A DNA stretch of 64,000 nucleotides from Glycomyces lechevalierae (GTDB taxonomy: Bacteria; Actinomycetota; Actinomycetes; Mycobacteriales; Micromonosporaceae), in NCBI RefSeq assembly GCF_027622945.1, contig NZ_JAPZVQ010000020.1, forward strand, positions 1-64,000, read 5' to 3'. The notes under the pieces were generated by a model, which saw nothing but the letters and a program-made list of their open reading frames with translations, was not told the DNA's origin and did not search any database. Position numbers and translations under genes: made by a program. This document shows positions 57,343 to 64,000 of the stretch, in pieces; the first letter of the stretch is position 1, and each line of letters opens with the position of its first letter.

Positions 57343-60300
57343 ATGCGGGTCCTGCTGCGAGCATTGCTGGCCGCGGTCGTCGCGGTGGCGGCGGTGGCGG
57401 TCGTGTGGAGCGCCGTCAACGCCGATCCGCCCACATTGGAGGAACTGGGCGACCCCACCGAAGGGCGCCTGGCGTTCTCGGAGCTGCGGTACGGGCGGAG
57501 CACCGTCGCGCACCTGGACGACGGCGGCGAGGCCTACCTGCCGCTCGACGAGTACGGCCTCAACAACGCCCTCCAGGCCGAGCAGCGCAACGGCGTCACG
57601 GTCTTCGCGAGCGACCTGGGCACCGGGGACGACTTCCACCGCGAGATCTTCGCGCTCATCGGCGAGGAGCTGGTGCAGGTCACGGACAACGGCTCGCTCA
57701 ACCAACGGCCGTCCGCCTCGCCCGACGGGCAGTGGGTGGCCTTCGAGAGCCTGGACCCCGAGGGCGGGGCGTGGCGGATCCATCTGGTCCGCGTCGATGG
57801 GACCGCGGAGCACGTGCTCGAGGCCGTGCCGGAGGGCGCGAGGTGGCCGACCTGGTCGCCCGGCAGCGACGCCATCGCGTACGAATCGGGGAGCCGGATC
57901 TTCCGGGTGCAGGCGTTCGAGGAGGGCGACGAGCCGATCCAGTTGACCGACATCCCTTCGGGCGAGCCGAACTGGAGTGATGACGGGGACGGCGGCGCGT
58001 GGATCGCGTTCTCCGGCTTCTCCGGTGAGGACCCGGGCGTCCGCGAGGTCATGGAGATCCCTGATGACCTGTGTGGCAACGAGTTCCCCGGCCCCTGCAT
58101 CCCGTACCGGACGCTGTTCGAGGCGGGCTGGACGGAGGACGCGTACGAGCCGGCGTACACGCCCACCGGGATCGCCTTCACCACCACCGATGACGACGTG
58201 TACGGGCGGGTCTACCTGTACGAGCCCTCGGGCGGCGACGGCGGGACCTTCCTGCCGGTGTCCCCGGACGTGCGGCGGGCGAGCCACCCGACGTGGCTCG
58301 GGGACGTCGTGGGATACGCGACCGACCTCGACCAGAGCCGCGTCTGGACCTCGCTGCCGGACGGGACCGACCCGCAGCCGCACAGCGGCGCGGCGCCGTA
58401 CAGCGCCGACGAGGAGCCCGCGTACTCCCCCGACGGGCGGCGCCTGGCGTACAACACGGAGGACTTCGACGAGTACGGGCAGTCGCTCAACGGGGCCGTC
58501 CGCATCGACGACCTCGACGACCCCGCGGCGGACCCGGTGGTGCTGGAGGCACCCGAGGCCGAGTACTACCGGGCCCCGGCGTTCTCGCCCGACGGGCGAT
58601 TCCTCGCCGTGGAGCACTGGTTCCGGTACCCGCCCGGCGGCGAGGACGCCCTCTACATCTCCGAGATCGCGGTCTTCGACCTGACGGATCCGACCGAGCC
58701 GGTCCGGCGCCTGCCGCACGTCGAGGCGGTGGACGAGAACGACCGGCTTTGGGCCTCAGTGGATTCGGGGCCTTCATGGTCCCCGGACGGAACGCGGCTG
58801 GTGTACGCGCGCGGCTGGACCCCGTTCGGGGTCGCCGCGGAGCCCGACGACTATCCGCCGCTCCCCTACTCGTCCTACGCCTCCTACCTGCATGTGGTCG
58901 ACGCGCAGTTCGCCGCGGCGCCCCGGCAGATCACGTCCGCCCCGGAGGGCGACTACGGCGCGGACTGGAGCGCCGCATGGTCTCCTGTGGACGCTGGTTT
59001 CGTCGTGTTCGTGCGCGACAGCGTCCTGTGGTCCGTCGACCCGGACGACTGCGCCGGCCCCGCGGAGGATCCGTGCACGAACGCGGCGGTCCCGCTCGCG
59101 GGCGACCTCGCGGAACGCGACCTCTCGAGCCCGGCCTTCTCGCCCGACGGCACGAAGCTGGCCGTCGTCGCGGGCTTCGTGTACAGCCCCGGGATCGCCG
59201 CCATCACGCCGCTCTCCACCGTGGACCCGACCTACGACGACACGACCATCTGGACCCTGCCGGCCACCGGCGGGGACGGCGTGCAGATCAGCGAGGACGC
59301 CGACTACTACCGCCAGTTCGGCAGTCCCGCTTGGCAGCCGACCGCGGACATGGCGCTGTACCTCGAGCCCGACCCCGCGGCGGTGCTGCTCGACGACGAC
59401 TCGACCGTGACCTTGACCGTGTCGAACCTGGGGCGCGCGGCAAGCGCCGCGACCGTCGCGATCACGCTGCCGCCGGGACTCACGGTGGTCTCGGCTCCGG
59501 CCGGATGTACGGCCGACGGCACTTTGTGCACGGTGGATGTCATGGCGACGCGGACGCAGTCGCAGATCGCGCTCGTCGTGAGCGGCGACGCGCTCGGCGA
59601 GCAGCCGATCAGCGCCGTGGTCACGCCCGTCGCGGTCGACCCGGACCCGGAGAACAACACGGCCGCCACCTCGATCACCGTCCAACCGCGACCGGACGAG
59701 CCTTCTACGCCGCCAGGGGAAGCGAGACTGACGGTGGCGGCGTCGGTCGAGCCGACCCCCGGCTACGTGGGCGGCGACGACCTCACCGTCCGGTTCACCG
59801 TCGGCAACGCCTCGACGGTCCCGCTGGGTTCGGTGCGGCTCACGGCGTCCTTGCCGGAAGCGCTGCCGGTGGCGAGCGCCCCGCCGGGCTGCACGCCCGG
59901 ATCACCTTGCGAGATAGGGCCACTGCTGCCGGGCGCGTCCACCGACGTCGTGTTCACGCTGTCGCCGGATGCGGCCCTCGAAGCCGTCGCCGCCGCGACC
60001 GCCACGGCGGACGGGGCCGCGCCGGCCGGCGGCCAGGCCCCGATCATCGTGGTGCAGCCGCGGATCGAGGTCAACCCCGGGCTCGGGCCGCCCGGACGGC
60101 CGACCCAGGTCTCGGGCACCGGCTTCCCGCCGGGCGCAGTCGTCGCGGTCCAGTGGAGCGGCGGCCTCACCGGCCAGTCCACTGAGGTCACCGTGGCTGC
60201 GAGCGGCGCGTTCACCGCGACGCTGCTCGTGTTCGGCCACGACCAGCTCGGCCAGCGCGACGTGCTCGCCGCGTCGGTGTCGGGCGAGGCGTTCGGCACG

Positions 60301-60366
60301 GTCAAGGCGCCGTTCCTGGTCGTGCCGGGCGGGTTCAGCCCGCCGGACTTCGTCGGGAGGCGGTGA
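57343..60366 (+). CDS. Secreted TolB-like beta-propeller protein with DUF11/CARDB domains
   Basis: 1007 residues. Signal peptide or N-terminal anchor (LLRALLAAVVAVAAVAVVWSAVNA); about 600 residues of PD40/WD40-like propeller blades (SPDGQWVAFES, SPDGRRLAYN, SPDGRFLAVEH, SPDGTRLVYARG, SPDGTKLAVVAG); two DUF11/CARDB beta-sandwiches (VTLTVSNLGRAASAATVAITLPPGLTV ... and VRFTVGNASTVPLGSVRLTASLPEALPV ...), both ending in VxPxPENN or similar; and a final Ig-like module (VSGTGFPPGAVVAVQWSGG). The ATG at 57343 follows GAGG. It lies 100 bases upstream of the toxin-like gene on the same strand. Probably an adhesive or scaffold protein outside the cell. Confidence 0.85.
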   Translation: MRVLLRALLAAVVAVAAVAVVWSAVNADPPTLEELGDPTEGRLAFSELRYGRSTVAHLDDGGEAYLPLDEYGLNNALQAEQRNGVTVFASDLGTGDDFHREIFALIGEELVQVTDNGSLNQRPSASPDGQWVAFESLDPEGGAWRIHLVRVDGTAEHVLEAVPEGARWPTWSPGSDAIAYESGSRIFRVQAFEEGDEPIQLTDIPSGEPNWSDDGDGGAWIAFSGFSGEDPGVREVMEIPDDLCGNEFPGPCIPYRTLFEAGWTEDAYEPAYTPTGIAFTTTDDDVYGRVYLYEPSGGDGGTFLPVSPDVRRASHPTWLGDVVGYATDLDQSRVWTSLPDGTDPQPHSGAAPYSADEEPAYSPDGRRLAYNTEDFDEYGQSLNGAVRIDDLDDPAADPVVLEAPEAEYYRAPAFSPDGRFLAVEHWFRYPPGGEDALYISEIAVFDLTDPTEPVRRLPHVEAVDENDRLWASVDSGPSWSPDGTRLVYARGWTPFGVAAEPDDYPPLPYSSYASYLHVVDAQFAAAPRQITSAPEGDYGADWSAAWSPVDAGFVVFVRDSVLWSVDPDDCAGPAEDPCTNAAVPLAGDLAERDLSSPAFSPDGTKLAVVAGFVYSPGIAAITPLSTVDPTYDDTTIWTLPATGGDGVQISEDADYYRQFGSPAWQPTADMALYLEPDPAAVLLDDDSTVTLTVSNLGRAASAATVAITLPPGLTVVSAPAGCTADGTLCTVDVMATRTQSQIALVVSGDALGEQPISAVVTPVAVDPDPENNTAATSITVQPRPDEPSTPPGEARLTVAASVEPTPGYVGGDDLTVRFTVGNASTVPLGSVRLTASLPEALPVASAPPGCTPGSPCEIGPLLPGASTDVVFTLSPDAALEAVAAATATADGAAPAGGQAPIIVVQPRIEVNPGLGPPGRPTQVSGTGFPPGAVVAVQWSGGLTGQSTEVTVAASGAFTATLLVFGHDQLGQRDVLAASVSGEAFGTVKAPFLVVPGGFSPPDFVGRR

Positions 60367-60466
60367 TGCCCGGCGGGGCAGCCGCGAGTGCCCTTTCGGC
60401 TGCCCTGCAGTCGGGTCGGGGCATGCGGGGGACAGCGGACAGTAAGACCAGGCGCGAGCGAGCGAG

Positions 60467-63400
60467 GTGACGGTGGCGGGCGGGAGTGCGAAGGCGACGG
60501 CCGAGCGGGCGCGCTCGGCCCCGGCCCCTGTCCGCAAACCGCACCCGCGGCCTGCGAGGCCCGCCGCGGGCGGCGCCGGGCAGTTGCTGTGGCTCCAGGC
60601 GACCGCGGGGAACACCGCGGTGTCGAAGCTGATGGGCGCCAAGCGATCCGAAGCGCCGTCGATGATCGTGCCCGTGCAGCGGGACGCCTGCCCTGCCCCG
60701 CCGGTGGCGCCGCCGGGGATCACCGCCGCCCAGGACCCGAAGTTCCAGCAGGTCAAGCAGGACGTCACGCGCAAGGGGAAGACCGCCAAGGCGCATCCGA
60801 ACGCGCAGCACGAGGTCGGCGAGGCCCAGGCCGCCGCCGAGCCGCCCGCCGACGACCGCGAGGCCCAGGCGAAGGCCGCTCACACCGCCGAGATGGCCCA
60901 GGCCAAACCGGCAGGGTTCGACAAGGCCGCGTTCATCGCCGCCGTCACCGAGGCCATCGCCGCACAGCGCCCGCAGACGAACGAGGAGGCGACCGAGTTC
61001 GCGTCCTCCGGCAAGGCCGGTGAGATCAAGAGCCAGGTCAGCGGCATGGTCACCGCGGGGAAGGACAAGTCGGGCAAGGAGATCGCCGACTCCAGCGCCA
61101 AGCCGCCGGACCCGGGCGTGGCGGTCGAGAAGCCGGTCACCCCGATGACCCCGCCGAAGCCGACGCCCGACATCAAGCCGCCGGACGGGAAGAAGGCCGT
61201 CCCGGACAAGGCCCCGGCCGAGCAGACCGAGCTCGGTTCGACGAAGTGCGAGATGAACGAGAAGATGAGCGGCTCGGGCGTCACCGAGCAGCAGCTCGCG
61301 AACTCGAACGAGCCCGAGTTCACCAAGGCCGTGGACGCGAAGGGCAAGGCCGAGGAGCACGCCGCCACGGCTCCGGCGCAGATGCGCGCCGAAGAGCAGG
61401 CGCAGCTCGCCGGGAACGTCGCGGGCGCCCAGGCCGCCGGTGCGGCCGGCGTGACCGGGATGGTCGGCGACAACGCCCGCGCGATGGGTCGGGCGGGGAC
61501 GAACAAGAACGCCGCCAAGACTCGGGACGAGCGCGAGCGGGCGCGTATCAGCGGCGAGATCAAGCGGATCTTCGACACCACGAAGACCGAGGTGGACGGC
61601 ATCCTCGGCGGCATCGACGCCAAAGTGGACACGCTGTTCACCGCGGGAGAGGCGAAGGCCCGCGCGGTGTTCGAGGCCGATCACCAGCGGCGTATGCAGG
61701 AGTACGAGGACTCGCAGGACCTCGTCACGTGGATCGCCGACAAGTTCCGGCCCACCAGACCCGAAGTGCTGCAGATCTTCACGGACGCCGCGAAGACCTA
61801 CGAGCGCGAGATGCAGAAGGTCATCTCCGGCATCGCGGACGTGATCGGCGCCGAACTCGACAAGGCCACCGCGCGCATCCAGCTCGGCCGCGACCAGGTC
61901 GCGCGGTTCGTCGCCGAGCAGCCGCGCGAGCTCCAGTCGATCGCGCAGGAGACGGCGGGCGAGATGGGCGACCAGTTCGCGTCCCTCGACTCGTCCGTGA
62001 CCGAGAAGTCCCAGTCGCTCGCCGAGGACCTCGCCTCGAAGTACGCCGAAGCGCGCGCCGGGGTCGACGCGAGAGTCCAAGAGCTGCAAGCGGAGCACCG
62101 CAGTTGGCGCGACCAGGCGGTGGACGCGGTCGAAGGCGCGATCGACACGATCATGAAGCTCAAGGACATGCTCCTCGGCGTCCTCGCGCGCGCTGCGGGC
62201 GCGATCGACAAGATCATCGCCGACCCGATCGGGTTCCTCGGGAATCTCGTCACCGCGGTCAAGAACGGCGTGATGGCCTTCGGCGCCAACATCGCCACGC
62301 ACCTCCAGGCGGGCCTGAAGGCCTGGCTCCTCGGCAGCCTCGCCAGCGCGGGGATCGAGATCCCCGAGGAGTTCGACGTCAAGGGCATCCTCAAGATGGT
62401 CCTGTCGATCCTGGGGCTGACGTGGCCGGCGATCCGGGCGCGGATCGTGCGGTTCATCCCCGAGCCGGTCATGGCGCGGCTCGAGCAGATGGTCGAGGTC
62501 GTGCAGATCCTCGTCACCGAGGGGGTGCCGGGGCTGTGGCGGTGGATCGTGGAGAAGCTGGGCGATCTGAAGGAGATGGTGCTCGGCCAGATCAAGGAGT
62601 TCGTGGTCTCCAAGATCATCCAGGCCGGGATCGTGTGGATCGTCTCGATGCTGAATCCGGCGGCGGCGTTCATCAAGGCGTGCCAGGCGATCTACAACAT
62701 CGTGATGTTCTTCGTGAACCAGGCCTCGCAGATCAAGGAGTTCGTGGACGCGGTCCTGGACGGCATCGACTCGATCGCGTCGGGTGGCGGCGGTGCGGTC
62801 TCGGCGTTGATCGAGGGCGCGCTGGCGAAGGCGCTGCCGATGGTCATCGGATTCATGGCGAGCCTGCTGGGACTGGGCGGAATCTCGGAGAAGATCCGCG
62901 GGATCCTGCAGAAGGTGCAGGAGCCGGTGGGCAAGGTGATCGACAAGGTCATCGGCACGATCGTGAAGATCGGCAAGAGCCTGTTCAGGAGGCTCACCGG
63001 CCGCGGCGGCGGGGACACCGCGCGCAGCGAGGCCGTCAAGCGCAAGGCCGAGGAGATGCTCACCGGGCCGACGGCGGCGCGGTTCGAGGACAAGGCGGGC
63101 CTCGACCGGGTGGTGGCGAACGTGCTCACGACGCTGCGGCCCGAAGGGCTCAAGACGCTCACGGCGGTGCCGAACCGCGAGGACCCGGGCCAGTTCGACA
63201 TCATCGCGACCGCCAGCGCGGCGAAGAAGGTCGGCAAGGCGTACACCACGGTCGGCGTCGCCTCGCCGGCGGAGATCGCGGAGGCGCGGACGCACCTGGG
63301 CAAGCGGTTCAAGGTCGTGTCCTCGGGGCGCGTCGCGCAGGTCACCGAGATCCAGGAGGCGCACGGCTTCGTGATCTTGACGTACGACAACGAGCGCGGC

Positions 63401-63934
63401 TACGGCGGCCGCAGCCAGTCGAGCGAGGGGCGGCCCGGGTTCAGGGTGCAGGAGTTCCTGCAGAACGTGCGCAACGGCGGCCCGAAGCTCGTCGACGCCG
63501 GGGGCACGGCGACGCAGACGGTTTACACCCTCAACGGGATCGACCTGCGGAGCGAGTACGGTGCCGTGCGGCAGATCTTCTACGCCAACCCGGGCGGCGA
63601 CTACCGGTCGGCGATTCCCGGGCCCGGCGGGCCGTTCACGTGCCCCGGCTGGTCCCGGCACAGCGATGCGACCAGGCGGGTCCCGCACCCGGCCCTGCAG
63701 GCGGAGTGGTCGGTGGACCACCGCAGGGCGGTCGCGAACCACTGGAACAACGACGGCCGGAAGGGCAGTCAGGCCACGCGGAACGCGTTCTGGATCAGCG
63801 CCGCGAACCTGGTGGGGCTGTGCGACTCGTGCAACTCCAGCAAGGGCTCGGCGGACTACAACACGGGTGCGCGGGAGAACTACCTGCTGCAGGTGGAGAT
63901 CCCGAACTTCACAGGCCCGGACGGGCGCCCCTGA
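60467..63934 (+). CDS. eCIS-associated polymorphic toxin-like protein with C-terminal HNH/GH-E-type nuclease
   Basis: 1155 residues. Residues 38-57 (GAGQLLWLQATAGNTAVSKL) match the LLxLQ-x-TAGNxAV motif found at the start of eCIS-associated (DUF4157-type) proteins; the HExxH metalloprotease of DUF4157 is absent. Residues 60-290 are low-complexity Ala/Lys/Pro-rich, 290-555 long helices, and 557-830 hydrophobic and amphipathic helices that could insert in membranes. The C-terminal 110 residues look like an HNH/GH-E nuclease: Asp1084-His1085 in SVDHRRAVANHWNNDGR, then Cys1119 and Cys1122 in LCDSCNSSKG. The start may be the GTG at 60467 or 60473. Delivery by a contractile injection system is inferred; no tail genes are in the window. 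Confidence 0.82.
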   Translation: MTVAGGSAKATAERARSAPAPVRKPHPRPARPAAGGAGQLLWLQATAGNTAVSKLMGAKRSEAPSMIVPVQRDACPAPPVAPPGITAAQDPKFQQVKQDVTRKGKTAKAHPNAQHEVGEAQAAAEPPADDREAQAKAAHTAEMAQAKPAGFDKAAFIAAVTEAIAAQRPQTNEEATEFASSGKAGEIKSQVSGMVTAGKDKSGKEIADSSAKPPDPGVAVEKPVTPMTPPKPTPDIKPPDGKKAVPDKAPAEQTELGSTKCEMNEKMSGSGVTEQQLANSNEPEFTKAVDAKGKAEEHAATAPAQMRAEEQAQLAGNVAGAQAAGAAGVTGMVGDNARAMGRAGTNKNAAKTRDERERARISGEIKRIFDTTKTEVDGILGGIDAKVDTLFTAGEAKARAVFEADHQRRMQEYEDSQDLVTWIADKFRPTRPEVLQIFTDAAKTYEREMQKVISGIADVIGAELDKATARIQLGRDQVARFVAEQPRELQSIAQETAGEMGDQFASLDSSVTEKSQSLAEDLASKYAEARAGVDARVQELQAEHRSWRDQAVDAVEGAIDTIMKLKDMLLGVLARAAGAIDKIIADPIGFLGNLVTAVKNGVMAFGANIATHLQAGLKAWLLGSLASAGIEIPEEFDVKGILKMVLSILGLTWPAIRARIVRFIPEPVMARLEQMVEVVQILVTEGVPGLWRWIVEKLGDLKEMVLGQIKEFVVSKIIQAGIVWIVSMLNPAAAFIKACQAIYNIVMFFVNQASQIKEFVDAVLDGIDSIASGGGGAVSALIEGALAKALPMVIGFMASLLGLGGISEKIRGILQKVQEPVGKVIDKVIGTIVKIGKSLFRRLTGRGGGDTARSEAVKRKAEEMLTGPTAARFEDKAGLDRVVANVLTTLRPEGLKTLTAVPNREDPGQFDIIATASAAKKVGKAYTTVGVASPAEIAEARTHLGKRFKVVSSGRVAQVTEIQEAHGFVILTYDNERGYGGRSQSSEGRPGFRVQEFLQNVRNGGPKLVDAGGTATQTVYTLNGIDLRSEYGAVRQIFYANPGGDYRSAIPGPGGPFTCPGWSRHSDATRRVPHPALQAEWSVDHRRAVANHWNNDGRKGSQATRNAFWISAANLVGLCDSCNSSKGSADYNTGARENYLLQVEIPNFTGPDGRP

Positions 63935-64000
63935 CTCAGCAGTCGGGCGGCCCGCGACCGGGCGGGTACGGCGAGGACCGGGCGCACCGTCCCGCGAACC

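Noticed and set aside
56995..58719. Large minus-strand frame continuing upstream of the 56-kb esterase
   Set aside because: The signal peptide fixes the start at 56997. The rest is a shadow of the propeller gene.
60335..63742. Minus-strand frame of over 1100 codons opposite the toxin-like gene
   Set aside because: Leu/Arg/Asp/His-rich shadow translation with no recognisable domain. The plus frame has the TAGN motif and nuclease residues.

Overview
The window is very GC-rich with dense GTG/TTG starts, four-base stop/start overlaps, Tat and lipoprotein signals, and many actinobacterial families (ECF42-DGPF, DevSR-like, EgtA, CGNR and MmyB-type regulators, NADase-type glycan-binding proteins). 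It is chromosomal DNA from a soil-type actinomycete. A Glycomyces, Micromonospora or Streptomyces relative is plausible, but the sequence alone does not fix the genus. I saw no rRNA, tRNA, insertion sequence, prophage or CRISPR array.

Layout. 1-7.0 kb: a minus-strand sugar operon (20-codon leader, two permeases, solute-binding lipoprotein, GH2 beta-galactosidase cut by the window start). 7.0-9.3 kb: an ECF42 sigma factor with its YciI/DGPF protein and a DHFR-family protein. 9.5-11.2 kb: a Tat-exported glucuronyl C5-epimerase-like enzyme. 11.3-15.2 kb: two small redox/efflux modules, MarR + flavin monooxygenase + NAD(P)-binding protein, and TetR divergent from azoreductase + SMR pump. 15.2-19.4 kb: a DevR/DosR-like dormancy island (SHOCT protein, PPOX protein, universal stress protein, GAF histidine kinase, response regulator, DoxX protein) with four DevR-box-like sites. 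19.4-26.7 kb: a CrtA-like monooxygenase, an epoxide hydrolase with an MFS pump, a secreted esterase with a ricin-type lectin domain, a subtilase remnant, an EamA transporter with TetR, and a small membrane protein. 26.7-31.6 kb: a CitAB/DctSR-like two-component system divergent from a DctA carrier, then two paralogous four-helix membrane proteins. 31.6-33.2 kb: a small secreted protein and EgtA.

33.3-42.5 kb is a coherent locus. Leftward run a response regulator, histidine kinase, GT-C-like membrane protein and sugar epimerase. Rightward run a TIGR04282/GT2 fusion, an MTA phosphorylase, a cystathionine gamma-lyase-like enzyme and a membrane-anchored sulfite-oxidase-fold enzyme. The three rightward transcription units share a GTAAG direct-repeat promoter with identical spacing, so the local response regulator probably controls them together. 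The likely product is a sugar- or sulfur-containing metabolite that I cannot name.

42.5-50.1 kb: a Tat-exported PHP-type protein, a CGNR regulator with an alpha/beta hydrolase, an F420-dependent-reductase-like protein with an XRE regulator, a glyoxalase, a secreted I36-type inhibitor and a GH12 endoglucanase. 50.1-64 kb: a DUF4132 protein, a zinc-ribbon membrane protein, a COG1470-like membrane protein, a secreted esterase, a 1007-residue beta-propeller/DUF11 protein and a 1155-residue polymorphic-toxin-like protein. The last has the N-terminal TAGN motif of extracellular contractile injection system (eCIS) associated proteins, a long helical middle and a C-terminal HNH/GH-E-like nuclease. 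This end is the best candidate for an unusual system.
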